A program made the translations under genes and the position numbers. From contig JAZKBN010000050.1 of assembly GCA_040388605.1 (NCBI GenBank), forward strand, positions 1 to 36,491: 36,491 bases of DNA. Direction: 5' to 3'. A model generated the notes under the pieces. It was given only the letters and a program-made list of their open reading frames with translations, did not search any database and was not told the DNA's origin. Below are positions 23,476 to 32,577 of this stretch, piece by piece. The DNA comes from JAZKBN01 sp040388605 (GTDB taxonomy: Bacteria; Bacteroidota; Bacteroidia; Cytophagales; Flexibacteraceae). Every line of letters starts with the position of its first letter. The stretch's first letter is position 1.

Positions 23476-23517
23476 CAAAAAGGGCGCTGTTCCGGTTAAC
23501 CCGACAACAGCGCCCTT
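23476..23517 (-). terminator. Intrinsic terminator of the T9SS protease gene
   Basis: A 12-bp perfect stem (AAGGGCGCTGTT at 23480-23491 facing AACAGCGCCCTT at 23506-23517) is followed on the minus strand by TTTTTGT. It lies about 30 bp past the protease stop and immediately before the HEAT-gene pair. Confidence 0.9.
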
Positions 23518-23546
23518 AATTTAAATATTATTAGCAATATGCTTAA

Positions 23547-26500
23547 TTACCTGGCCTTGCTCACCGATTTTAAAACGGTGGTTTGACCCTGCATAATACG
23601 CACCATATAGATACCGGCAGGCATGCTGCCCATATCGAGGCTGTAATTGGCTGCGCTTCCGGTATTATCGAAGTTGCGGCTCAGCATGGTTTTACCCAAT
23701 ACATCGGTAATGGTTACCAATACAGGAGCATTTGTTTTGCTGTTTACGCTTACGTTAATAATGCCGTCTGTCGGGTTGGGGTACACGCTGATGTCGGTCT
23801 TTTTCAGGCCGGCGGTTGCGGTAACCACAATGCGTGTATCGGTGCTGCAACCCGAGCCGGGCAGCTCAATACGTAGAACATAGAATCCGACCACATCAGG
23901 AATAAAGAAGGTGGTATCTGACAGCACGGTGCCGGTTGCGGTGAACCATGTGTATTTTGCTCCTGCAACAGGTGCAACCACAAGCAATGAATCGTAACGG
24001 GTTACGTAAACCGGGGCGGCAGGCCTTGGGGTAACAATAAGGTGTACAGGAACCGGGGTACCGTCGCAGCCGGCGTTAGATACGCTCACATAATACCTTC
24101 CGGTATCTGCAAGGGTAACAGAATCTATGGCGAAAGAGGAGTTGCTGCCTGTGAATGAGCGCGGGCCCGTCCATGACCAGGTGGTATCTGTTAAAGCTGT
24201 ATTTGCGCTGAAGTCAACACGGCCACCTGTACAGGCAGTAATGGTTGCCGCAGGCACAATGGCTGCATCGGTGCAGAATGCACGGGCAATGCGTACGTTA
24301 TCAACATAAATAAACTGCCCGCTTTCAACGGTGTTAACCAGGGCAAACTGCACATTGGTTGCCGTCATTAAAGCAGCAGGCAGGGTTACAGATGCCGTAC
24401 GCCATTCGCCGGCAGCGGGGCCGTTTGCGCCTGTGAAAGGCAGGGTGCTGTCAGATGCATTGCGGGTAGTGCCCAATTGAGCGCCGCCTTTTTGCCAAAG
24501 CTTGTTGAAGGTGTTACCGCAATCTGTGCTGTAAGCAAAGGCCAGGGAATCGGTGCTTGTGCGGTTGAAATAACGATATGCATAATCAAACGCTGCCGTA
24601 TTATTGGCTGCGCCCGCCATGTTGAAGTTATTCGAGATCAGGTAAGCCCTGGCGCCGCGTGCAGTATTGCCATAGTTACCAAAACGCATAGATGTGGATG
24701 TTCCGAATGAGCCGGCACCTGTGTACAGTGTCCAAACAGAATCGGTACCGGTTGCTTTTTGGTGCCATTCGGCAGCTGCGGCAGCATCGGCGAAGTTATT
24801 ATTTAAGGGCAGCACTGCAGGGGTGTTTGGCAATGCGGTTACGTAACGCGGGAAAGTAATGGTATCTATACCTTCGCCGTTAGATGCTACAAGGGTTACA
24901 TCATAGGTGCCGGGGGTGCTGTAAGTAACGCTTGGGTTGCGCTCGAATGAATATTCAGGAGTTCCGCCGGGGAAACTCCATTCCCATTGCGTTGGCCAGT
25001 TTACGCTCCTGTCTTTGTATTTAACAGTAAAGCCGCTGCAACCGGTTCCGTTAGAGCCGCTGAGGCCGGCTATGGCCGGGAAGGGGCCAAGGGCCGAATA
25101 CAGGTTAACATCATCTAACCACATGTTATTGCCGCCTGCGCCAATGTTTACAAACATAATGCTCAGGTAAGAAGCATTGTTGTACAGGTTGGTATCAAGC
25201 ATGAGGCTGTCGGTAGCCCAATCACCGGCAACGGGGGTGTAGGCTGCAGCAACCAGGCCGTTGTGTGTGTTCAGGTCATCGCCGCCTTTTATCCAAAGCA
25301 GCTCATAAGGGCTGGTGCAGGAAGTTGAAACGTAAACGGCCAGTGAATCGCTCTTGCTTACGTCTTTACGACCGTAGGCATATTTAAATTTCAGGCTGAT
25401 GCGTTTTTTGCCGTCCATGTTATAGGTTGGCAAATACAGGCTTGAGCGGCCTGATGGCGCATTATAATTTATAGCGCGCATGGCCCTGCCGTTACCGGTG
25501 TTGGCTGTCTGATTTTTCCAGCCGTTGTTGGCGGTGTTCAGGGTGTCAATACGCGACCAGCTTCTGGGAAGTGTGCCGGCAACAACTGTATTAAAGTTTT
25601 CAACTACCGGGTAAGCCGCAGGCGGGCGCGATGTACAGTTGAATTCAATGCCCTGTAAAGTGGTCGGGTTCACGTTCTCCGGATCAAGCCATGGCATCAG
25701 GCGCGCTGCATTGTCGGTGCTGTTATTCCAGCTGACAGATAATTTACCGAAGTTATCAGGAGAAGTAAGGCTTGTGCAGCTTGCGCCGCCGCCGAACAGC
25801 TGGCCGATAATTAATTTGTTGGCGCCAAACAGCGGAGAACCGGATGAACCGGGCTCGGTAGTGGTGTTTGAACCCCAAACCACCTGCCAAACCTGTGCGC
25901 CGCTCATGGTGCTGGTGCGGGCAGCTGCCGGGAAAATGCTGAACTTCTTAATGTCGCCGCTTGGGTGGTGCAGGCAATAGCCTTTGCTGGTTGCAGTGGT
26001 GCTTTTATCCCAGCCGTTCATATAAACCTTGTAAGCGCGTGAAGGCGTTTCAAGCATTTGTACCAGGCAAAAATCTGAACCGGCGTTACGTGCTTTAAGG
26101 GCGGTGCCGCTTGTGCTTTGGGCAGCCATGCTGGGGCTTGTTGTCGGGTTCAGGCATGTGGCGCTTTCCCAGTTATAGCAAATTACCCATTGGGCAAAAT
26201 CGTTACCGCTGCTGCAGTGGTTGGCGGTAAGAAAATAAGGGGTACCGTCGTTATTGGTATTGTTTATCATTGAGCCTGAGCAAAAGCCCTGGCCGCCGAT
26301 AAGTATAATGGCCGCGCCGCGTTTCTGGGTCTTCACTGTGTCGGCAAGCGGACAGTTTACGTTCATATTACAGCTACCTGATTCACCGAAGGCTGTAGTG
26401 CTTTTAGCCAGGCCGAAAATATCGCGGTAAGCATGGGTTACAAAACCTGCACGCAGGCGGCCCTGGCCGGCCACATCGGCGGGCTCGTAATATTCAACAA

Positions 26501-26984
26501 TAATATCTTCGCCTTTAACAGGCATGGTTGCCAGAATACCGGTTTCCTTGTTGTTTTCAGCTGTGAAAGAGCCTATTACGTGGCTTTTGTCGCGGCTGTA
26601 AATAAACAAAGCGGCGCCGTTCGGCAGGTTGTATTCGCTGAAAATAATGTTAATGCTTTTAGCGCCCACCGAGCTGAAACCCTGGCGCCAGATTCGGTCG
26701 CCGTTTGTGAGCGTGGTCCAGGATCCGGCATTATCAAGGCCGAAATTCACATCGAACTTTTTACCAATGCGGTAAATGCTTGCCTTGTTGGCATTGTTTA
26801 CGGCATCTTCGGCCAGCATGGCTTTCAAATCGAAGGCGGGCATGGCCGCAACCGGGAAATCAACTTCGGAAAGGCCGAGCCCGAAGCTCGCCGGCTTACC
26901 GCCGTAGCTTACCTGCGCACGCAGGCCAAAAGGAAGGGCCGCCGCAAGCAGGAAAAGAATAAAGGAGTAAAACTTTATCTTCAT
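23547..26984 (-). CDS. Secreted trypsin-like (lysyl-endopeptidase-type) protease with PKD, Ig-like and T9SS sorting domains
   Basis: 1145 aa from the ATG at 26982-26984; the frame is open 75 codons further up, but only this ATG precedes a signal peptide (MKIKFYSFILFLLAAALPFG...AQ). A prodomain (about 25-200) is followed by an S1-type protease domain with His256 (LTANHC), Asp304 (GSDFCLVQM) and Ser381 (GSSGSPLF), as in lysyl endopeptidases. Next come two jelly-roll (MAM-like) modules, a PKD domain (WEWSFPGGTPEYSFERNPSV, about 665-715), an Ig-like stretch and the type A T9SS tail (VYPNPTDGIINVSVN ... GIYMVRIMQGQTTVLKS). The product is exported through the outer membrane by the type IX system and probably stays on the surface or is released. 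It lies 268 bp from the M1-peptidase gene on the same strand; the two may act in one proteolytic cascade. Confidence 0.9.
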   Translation of the reverse strand: MKIKFYSFILFLLAAALPFGLRAQVSYGGKPASFGLGLSEVDFPVAAMPAFDLKAMLAEDAVNNANKASIYRIGKKFDVNFGLDNAGSWTTLTNGDRIWRQGFSSVGAKSINIIFSEYNLPNGAALFIYSRDKSHVIGSFTAENNKETGILATMPVKGEDIIVEYYEPADVAGQGRLRAGFVTHAYRDIFGLAKSTTAFGESGSCNMNVNCPLADTVKTQKRGAAIILIGGQGFCSGSMINNTNNDGTPYFLTANHCSSGNDFAQWVICYNWESATCLNPTTSPSMAAQSTSGTALKARNAGSDFCLVQMLETPSRAYKVYMNGWDKSTTATSKGYCLHHPSGDIKKFSIFPAAARTSTMSGAQVWQVVWGSNTTTEPGSSGSPLFGANKLIIGQLFGGGASCTSLTSPDNFGKLSVSWNNSTDNAARLMPWLDPENVNPTTLQGIEFNCTSRPPAAYPVVENFNTVVAGTLPRSWSRIDTLNTANNGWKNQTANTGNGRAMRAINYNAPSGRSSLYLPTYNMDGKKRISLKFKYAYGRKDVSKSDSLAVYVSTSCTSPYELLWIKGGDDLNTHNGLVAAAYTPVAGDWATDSLMLDTNLYNNASYLSIMFVNIGAGGNNMWLDDVNLYSALGPFPAIAGLSGSNGTGCSGFTVKYKDRSVNWPTQWEWSFPGGTPEYSFERNPSVTYSTPGTYDVTLVASNGEGIDTITFPRYVTALPNTPAVLPLNNNFADAAAAAEWHQKATGTDSVWTLYTGAGSFGTSTSMRFGNYGNTARGARAYLISNNFNMAGAANNTAAFDYAYRYFNRTSTDSLAFAYSTDCGNTFNKLWQKGGAQLGTTRNASDSTLPFTGANGPAAGEWRTASVTLPAALMTATNVQFALVNTVESGQFIYVDNVRIARAFCTDAAIVPAATITACTGGRVDFSANTALTDTTWSWTGPRSFTGSNSSFAIDSVTLADTGRYYVSVSNAGCDGTPVPVHLIVTPRPAAPVYVTRYDSLLVVAPVAGAKYTWFTATGTVLSDTTFFIPDVVGFYVLRIELPGSGCSTDTRIVVTATAGLKKTDISVYPNPTDGIINVSVNSKTNAPVLVTITDVLGKTMLSRNFDNTGSAANYSLDMGSMPAGIYMVRIMQGQTTVLKSVSKAR

Positions 26985-27252
26985 AGAAGTAAAAGGGAAA
27001 AGGAAGAAGTAAAGAAGGTTTATTTCCGGAAGTGTACAGATACGAAAAGGCTGCAATTTACAAACATTGTTTCCAAACCGCTGATTTCGATTCAGAAAGC
27101 AATAGTACTGATACTGCCGGGCCCTCGCCTGAATAATTGTATAGCCTGAATAGTGTTTGCATAGCCTGTTTGTTACCGGTAATGCCGCAATTATGCTTAC
27201 CTGATACAAACCGACGCCGGAATATGTAAACCCGGTTTTATGCTGTTTTAAA

Positions 27253-29301
27253 TTATTGTTTTACTATTTTCATGTTGTGCGCTATCTCCCCGCTGCGCAG
27301 GCACAGCCTGTACATTCCTGCCGGGAGGGCGCTAAGGTCAACATAAGCGGCATTTTGCGGGGCAAAAGTTTTAACCAGGCTGCCGGCCATGTTGTAAAGC
27401 TCGGCCTGCAGGTTGGGCATGGCCTCGGGCTCATAGCTGAAAAGCAATTTGTCGTTAGTGGGGTTAGGCCCTACTTCCAGGCCCTGCATGGCTGCATGGC
27501 TGATACCTGTAACCACGTTTACAGAACGAATAATTTCGAACTCGGGGTCTATGCTCGCGGTGCGAATAGCGAATGGCAGTGTAAAATTAAAAACCTGCCC
27601 GGTAGAATCTGCCTCCAAAACAATGCTGGTATCCTGTGATGCGGAAGCCCCTTTGAACTTAACCGGCACACCAATGTGGAAGAAGGGCACGCTTGCCCGC
27701 ATACTGGAAGTTTGGTTCAGTGTAAAGGCCACATTATTTCCGTTTTGCGTATAACGTCCGCTTAGCTTGGGGTAACCCTGCTTATAAATCCATTCATTGA
27801 AAAACTGTGTCAGGCTCATGCCGCTCACAGCTTCCATGTGGCGTTTCAGATCTGCTGTTGAGGCATGGTTATAAGCCAGTAAAGGGTCGTTGAGGTAATT
27901 ACGGACAGCCGTAAAAAAATTGGCATCGCCTACCTTGCGACGAAGCAGGTGCAACACCATGCCCCCTTTATCATAAGTGGTGCGGCCGTCGAAAATCAGG
28001 TTTTCGTTGGCAGTATCGTACACGTAAACCGAGCCCCCGGGGGCGCTAACAATATTGGTAACAGTTTCGCGCTTCCAGTTCAGCCAGCCGTCGGTAAATA
28101 CTTTGTTATAGGTAAGGCCGGTTACATAGGTTGCAAAGCCTTCGTTGAGCCAAATATCGCCCCAGGTACGGCAGGTAACTTTATCGCCGAACCATTGGTG
28201 GCCCAGCTCATGGGCAATTAAATCACGGCTGGCGAAGGTTACAATAAAGGTCATGGTCTGGTGCTCTTCTCCTCCCCCCCATCCGAATTGGGCATGACCG
28301 TATTTTTCTTTCATATACGGGTAAGGGCAAAGCAGGGTATCGTAAAGCCGCATGCAGTCATTTAATGATTGCACCTGCGCTATGGCATCGGCAGCGGTTT
28401 CGGGGTAAACGTAGTTTTTTATGGGCAATACGCCTGTGCTCAGGGGCAGGTCGTAGGTATAATCGGTATAATTGGTAACGGCGGTGGCTATCAGGTAAGC
28501 GGTTAAAGGGTAGCGGGTTTTCCAGTGGCAGCGCTCATGGCCGTCGGGCAGAATATCTATAGTAACGGTGCCGTTGCCTGCGGCTTTTTTACCTGCGGGT
28601 ACGGTGGTCCAAACATCCAGGCTGTCGTATTTATCTGTCAGGCTTTGCTTGCAGGGCCACCATTCGCGGGCCCCGTAGGGTTCGCTCAGGGTCCAGATAA
28701 TGGGCTCACCGGTGTGGCTGCTCTGTGTAAAGCTCCCGAAACCGCCCGAAGTGGGATTGCCGTGGTAAACAACGGTTACAGAATCAGGCACATTGGCGGC
28801 AATGGCTGCCGGCAATGCAATCTTCAGCTTCAGGTCTTCGCGTATAATGCCGGCAGCAGGAATGTTGGCGCCGTGGTAAACCACGGAATCAACGAGCATA
28901 CCCCTGACAAAATCGAAGCTGATGGTATCAAGCGAAGTACGAGGCAAAATAAAGCTGGTAACACTGCCCGAAATGGCCGAAACCGAGGGATCAATGCTCC
29001 AATGTATTTTAGCGTAAAGAATATTGTAATCGAGGCCGGCAGCACGTGCTTCCTCTAAGGCGTTTACTGAATTGTTGAACCTCGCCCTGCTGTGGCAGGC
29101 CACATCGGAACTAAAAAAGGCCGGGGCAGTTTGGGCATTGGCGCTCTTACCCCCTGCAAGCACAGCTGTAAGGGCAAGCAGGCAGGCAGCAATAAAACCG
29201 GGCTTCGCGATAAAATAGTTTTCAAAACCTGCATTGCCTTGGGGAGCCTGTGTGGCTGACACCCTTAAACGGCATAAAAATGCGTAAAAGTTATGGGTCA
29301 T
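27253..29301 (-). CDS. Secreted M1-family metallopeptidase (aminopeptidase) with T9SS sorting domain
   Basis: 682 aa. An N-terminal segment of about 33 residues precedes the hydrophobic signal core (GFIAACLLALTAVLAGG). The beta-rich N-domain (about 95-300) leads to the substrate-binding GGGEEHQTM segment (342-350, in place of GAMEN) and the zinc site HELGH (364-368) with Glu387 as third ligand in WLNEGFA. These define gluzincins of the M1 family, which remove N-terminal residues from peptides. The C-terminal about 75 residues form a T9SS tail (VGPNPTNDKLLFSYE ... AGMYRLCLRSGEIAHNMKIV), so the enzyme is secreted through the outer membrane. It works downstream of endoproteases such as the neighbouring S1-type enzyme; that link is inferred from adjacency. 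Confidence 0.92.
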   Translation of the reverse strand: MTHNFYAFLCRLRVSATQAPQGNAGFENYFIAKPGFIAACLLALTAVLAGGKSANAQTAPAFFSSDVACHSRARFNNSVNALEEARAAGLDYNILYAKIHWSIDPSVSAISGSVTSFILPRTSLDTISFDFVRGMLVDSVVYHGANIPAAGIIREDLKLKIALPAAIAANVPDSVTVVYHGNPTSGGFGSFTQSSHTGEPIIWTLSEPYGAREWWPCKQSLTDKYDSLDVWTTVPAGKKAAGNGTVTIDILPDGHERCHWKTRYPLTAYLIATAVTNYTDYTYDLPLSTGVLPIKNYVYPETAADAIAQVQSLNDCMRLYDTLLCPYPYMKEKYGHAQFGWGGGEEHQTMTFIVTFASRDLIAHELGHQWFGDKVTCRTWGDIWLNEGFATYVTGLTYNKVFTDGWLNWKRETVTNIVSAPGGSVYVYDTANENLIFDGRTTYDKGGMVLHLLRRKVGDANFFTAVRNYLNDPLLAYNHASTADLKRHMEAVSGMSLTQFFNEWIYKQGYPKLSGRYTQNGNNVAFTLNQTSSMRASVPFFHIGVPVKFKGASASQDTSIVLEADSTGQVFNFTLPFAIRTASIDPEFEIIRSVNVVTGISHAAMQGLEVGPNPTNDKLLFSYEPEAMPNLQAELYNMAGSLVKTFAPQNAAYVDLSALPAGMYRLCLRSGEIAHNMKIVKQ

Positions 29302-29804
29302 AATGAAAGGAAAAACGTGTTGAAACCCGTATTAAATTAACGGATTGTGTATTTGTGCAGGTAATATGCCCGGAAGGATTACAAATATCGGGAAATTTAT
29401 CTGTATTGTTTTGTCTGCCGAGGTTTGATTGTCTTGGGCAAGGTAAAAAACAGGCCTGCCGGCTGTTTTGCAGTATATTCATTGGTTAGCAATTACCCTG
29501 TTACCCCGGGCAAGCCGGTTTAGCTAACTGCCCTGTAAGCCTGTTGATTATGGTTATATGCCAAATTATATTTCACATTGAGCATTTGCTTTCGGCGGCT
29601 TAAACCGTTTTTGATGCAGGCATCGTCATAAATACACATTGCACTATTTAAGAGAGTATGGCACCATAAGCTGTATTCGGCCCGGAATTTGGTTATTCCC
29701 GGTTGTGAGCAGCGCCTGTTTCTGCATGCCTTTACCTGCATAACGGAATTTTGCATAGCTTGTATTACATGTACATAAATCCGCCATGGGCGGAACCGGG
29801 AAAA
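29302..29804. other. 500-bp divergent spacer, no gene seen
   Basis: It separates the minus-strand peptidase from the plus-strand sugar dehydrogenase and must hold both promoters. No perfect TAnnTTTG with a TTG at the right distance is seen; GATATTTG near 29384-29391 (one mismatch) is the best -7 candidate for the peptidase. A 78-codon minus-strand frame has no protein-like features. I see no repeat or RNA structure worth calling. Confidence 0.4.
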
Positions 29805-31202
29805 ATGAAAAACTTAATACGCTCCATAGCCCTTTTTGCGGCCTGCTTTATCGGCTTCAGCCGGGCGGGCCTTGCCCAAAACCAGCCGGCGGAGGCAAGC
29901 ACCTTTGCCGTTCGGGTTGTAAAAGAAAACCTGTTTATTCCCTGGGAAATCATTTACGGGCCCGATAACATGATTTGGTACACCCAAAAGAATGGCTATA
30001 TCTGCAGGCTGAACCCGCTCGACGGCAGCGCCGATACCATTTACTTTGAGCCCAACCTCGTAATCAGGAACGAAGGCGGCATGCTCGGCATGGCCCTGCA
30101 CCCTGATTTTGCAAACACCCCGCAGGTTTTCGTGGTGTATGAATACGTAAGCGGGGCCAATTATTTAGAGCGCGTCATTCGGCTTGATTATAACGGAAGC
30201 CGGTTAGTAAACCCCCAAATAATACTTGATAATATATCGGGCAACACCATTCACAACGGCAGCCGCCTGATGGCCCTTGCTGATAAATTGTACATATCTA
30301 CCGGCGATGCAGCCAACACCGGCCTCGCGCAGCGCACAGATGTTATTAACGGCAAAATTCTCCGCATAAATTTCGACGGCAGCATACCCGCCGATAACCC
30401 GATTCCAAACAGCCCGGTATGGAACTGGGGGCAGCGCAATGTGCAGGGCCTTGTGTTTGCCAACCGCAGCATTTACAGCAGCATGCACGGCGCGAATAAC
30501 GACGATGAAATCAACATTCTCCAAAAAGGCCGCAACTACGGCTGGCCCAATGTGGAAGGCTTTTGCAATACAGCAGCCGAACTGGCCTTCTGCAACGATT
30601 CTAACGTGGTTGAGCCTATAAAAGCCTGGACCCCAACCATTGCCGTTAGCGGTATAGATTATTACAACCACCCCATGTTCCCCGAGCTGCAAAACTCATT
30701 GGTAATGGCCACCCTTAAAGATCAAAAGCTGCACATACTCAAGCTGAATGCCGCCGGTGATTCCATAACTTCAGATATTGTGATTACACAGGTTGCACAA
30801 GGTCGCCTGCGCGATGTTTGCGTATCGCCCGAGGGCAGCGTATTTATATCTACCAGCAATTCAAATGCAGCGGGTACCGGCGTGCACGGAGATAAAATTT
30901 TGGAACTCTATAATCCCCTTGCCACCGGCATTAAGCATAATAAGCAATTAAAAGGTGTAACCCTGTACCCCAACCCGGCCAACAGCCAGGTAACAGATAA
31001 GCTGCAGATAAGTGTTACCGGTAATGTTACCGGCCGCTGGAACTATTATATAACCGATTTCTATGGCCGCCGGGTGCAGGCGGGGAACATAATTTTCCCG
31101 GCATCGCTTAGCCTTGCCTCTCTGAACAGCGGCGCTTATTTGCTTCGTTGCGAAGACGGTACCGGCAATACCGGGTTTGTGCGCAAATTCATAAAAGAAT
31201 AA
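29805..31202 (+). CDS. Secreted PQQ-type sugar dehydrogenase (glucose/sorbosone dehydrogenase family) with T9SS sorting domain
   Basis: 465 aa from the ATG at 29805, which directly precedes a signal peptide (MKNLIRSIALFAACFIGFSR...AQ); the earlier ATG at 29751 adds 18 unrelated residues. The six-bladed beta-propeller of the GSDH family is recognisable from PWEIIYGPDNMIWYTQKNG, GGMLGMALHPDF, LYISTGDAANTG, GKILRINFDGSIPADNP and VWNWGQRNVQGLVF. It oxidises aldoses or related polyols, probably with PQQ, at the cell surface. The last 80 residues are a T9SS tail (LYPNPANSQVTDKLQISV ... NSGAYLLRCEDG). The physiological sugar and the source of PQQ are unknown; no pqq genes are in the window. Confidence 0.88.
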   Translation: MKNLIRSIALFAACFIGFSRAGLAQNQPAEASTFAVRVVKENLFIPWEIIYGPDNMIWYTQKNGYICRLNPLDGSADTIYFEPNLVIRNEGGMLGMALHPDFANTPQVFVVYEYVSGANYLERVIRLDYNGSRLVNPQIILDNISGNTIHNGSRLMALADKLYISTGDAANTGLAQRTDVINGKILRINFDGSIPADNPIPNSPVWNWGQRNVQGLVFANRSIYSSMHGANNDDEINILQKGRNYGWPNVEGFCNTAAELAFCNDSNVVEPIKAWTPTIAVSGIDYYNHPMFPELQNSLVMATLKDQKLHILKLNAAGDSITSDIVITQVAQGRLRDVCVSPEGSVFISTSNSNAAGTGVHGDKILELYNPLATGIKHNKQLKGVTLYPNPANSQVTDKLQISVTGNVTGRWNYYITDFYGRRVQAGNIIFPASLSLASLNSGAYLLRCEDGTGNTGFVRKFIKE

Positions 31203-31262
31203 GGCTTTGTATTTAATACCTGTATATGAATAACCTGGTATAACTGCTCACAGGTAATACAA

Positions 31263-31958
31263 TCAGTTGCTGTATGTCCCGTTTTTGGGTTGCAGCTTTC
31301 GGGTAAGAATGCGAATAAAATCTATAATACCCCAAAGCAAAATCAGGCCTGAATAAATACCAAAAACTACTGCCGCGGCTGTACCGCCGCCTCCTGTTAA
31401 TGAAACCAAGCCGGCTAAAAGGAATATGAACAGGAACAGCAGGCCGAAAACAAAGCGAAAGATACCGTTACCATAATAGCCGAGGTAGAACCGGTGGAAA
31501 CCAAAATACCCAAAGGGTAAAAATGCCAGAATGGCTGCCACTGTCCTGTTCCTTGTTCTTTTATTGCCGGTGCTGTCCGGGTTGTCGTATGAGGCTGTAA
31601 GGGTCTTTTTTGAGGCTTCAGGATTTGTTTTGTACACAGCGGGCGCGGAAGCCGTTGCGCCCAATTGAGCTAAAGCATTCGTAGTTTCAATATAGGCAGT
31701 TGAGGAATTGCTATATGGATGCCCTTTTTTGGAATAGTCAGAAACGGGTATTGTCGGCCGGTGCTGTATGAAGGCCTGCTTTATACCTGCCGATGAATCA
31801 GCATTGAACACTTCAATTGGTTTTAACGCTGAAGATGAAGTTGTACCCAATCTATAGTTACCGGGTGCAAAAGAAGCTGTGTAATTATGCCGGTTACAGG
31901 CAAACAAAACCGCGCTGAAAAAAACAGCAAAAATCAATCTGTATCTGAATACGAACAT
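31263..31958 (-). CDS. TM2-domain lipoprotein
   Basis: 231 aa from the ATG at 31956-31958, which gives a short signal peptide with lipobox VLFAC; a longer frame from 32048 has no better start. After a variable, polar region of about 120 residues comes a TM2 domain (about 133-225). It has the hallmark FLPFGYFGFHRFYLGYYGNG, the glycine-rich second helix region and the end GIIDFIRILTRK. TM2 proteins are small two-helix membrane proteins of unknown molecular role. A lipid anchor in front of a TM2 domain is common in Bacteroidota. It is divergent from the RNA candidate at 32089-32272. Confidence 0.8.
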   Translation of the reverse strand: MFVFRYRLIFAVFFSAVLFACNRHNYTASFAPGNYRLGTTSSSALKPIEVFNADSSAGIKQAFIQHRPTIPVSDYSKKGHPYSNSSTAYIETTNALAQLGATASAPAVYKTNPEASKKTLTASYDNPDSTGNKRTRNRTVAAILAFLPFGYFGFHRFYLGYYGNGIFRFVFGLLFLFIFLLAGLVSLTGGGGTAAAVVFGIYSGLILLWGIIDFIRILTRKLQPKNGTYSN

Positions 31959-32088
31959 TGGTTTGAAATTTATAAAAGCTAAAACAGCAATTGAACCGCA
32001 AGCTATAAATATACGGCGTTTTAAGCAGTGCGAAGTTCTATAAAACAATCAGCCAAAAATAATTCAGAAATATTTACCGTGCACAGGC

Positions 32089-32272
32089 AACCCTTTGTGG
32101 CCTGCTGCGGTCTTCTTATTGGCAGCGTACATGTACCAAACCATGAGGCTCTCCGGCTTCCGGAATTTTTTCCGAAACGGCGAGGTACAGGAACAATAGC
32201 CTAGAGAAGTGTACTTTTTGTTGTGATTAAGGTTCTTCAGTCGGGCAGCATTTGTTGCCCGATTGTCTTTTT
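32089..32272 (+). ncRNA. Candidate structured non-coding RNA with its own terminator
   Basis: A plus-strand stretch without open frame lies between two minus-strand genes. Nested pairings: AACC(C)TT (32089-32095) with AAGGTT (32229-32234); CTTCT (32112-32116) with AGAAG (32205-32209); ATTG (32118-32121) with CAAT (32194-32197); TGTACC (32132-32137) with GGTACA (32184-32189). The apical hairpin has CCG with CGG, TT with AA and CGGAA-TTTT-TTCCG (32161-32174). One long interrupted hairpin with a wide internal loop, about 150 nt, recalls 6S RNA, but I cannot confirm the family. A strong terminator follows. A promoter of the TAnnTTTG type is not obvious upstream, so the 5' end is uncertain. Confidence 0.5.
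32238..32272 (+). terminator. Intrinsic terminator, plus strand
   Basis: A 10-bp stem with one G-T pair (CAGTCGGGCA at 32238-32247 facing TGCCCGATTG at 32256-32265) is followed by TCTTTTTTT on the plus strand. Neither flanking gene is on the plus strand, so it must end a separate plus-strand transcript. Confidence 0.8.
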
Positions 32273-32276
32273 TTAG

Positions 32277-32577
32277 GGGGGGGTGGATTCAGGTTCCAAA
32301 TGCAAATTCCATGCAGGTTATGGCAAATCATGTATTTGCATTAGTTAAAACTCCCCGGAAGCTATAAGTGCCGCAGCAGAACTCAGGGTTTGATTTCTTA
32401 ATTTGTAAAGCCTACCGAATCACTTGAATGATTAAACGCTTAACATTGAACAAAGGCTTAAAGTAAATAGAAATAGCTGAAAAATTTGGTGTCAGCACTT
32501 GAATAATCAGCAGGGGGATGCTCATGAACTAAGGACATTCTGTTAATGAACACGCTCTTATTAGCTCTGCAAACCCA
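32277..32577. other. 300-bp AT-rich spacer after mutS, no gene seen
   Basis: It begins with a G-run (GGGGGGGG, around 32276-32283) and then has AT-rich sequence without an open frame of useful length. No clear terminator hairpin for mutS with a minus-strand T-tract was found. Confidence 0.35.

Noticed and set aside
26433..27149. Plus-strand open frame of 238 codons antisense to the protease
   Set aside because: Shadow of the protease gene and its AT-rich leader; low-complexity Lys/Arg-rich end.
32238..32272. Terminator of mutS or of the TM2 gene
   Set aside because: The T-tract is on the plus strand, while both genes are on the minus strand; it was assigned to the RNA candidate instead.
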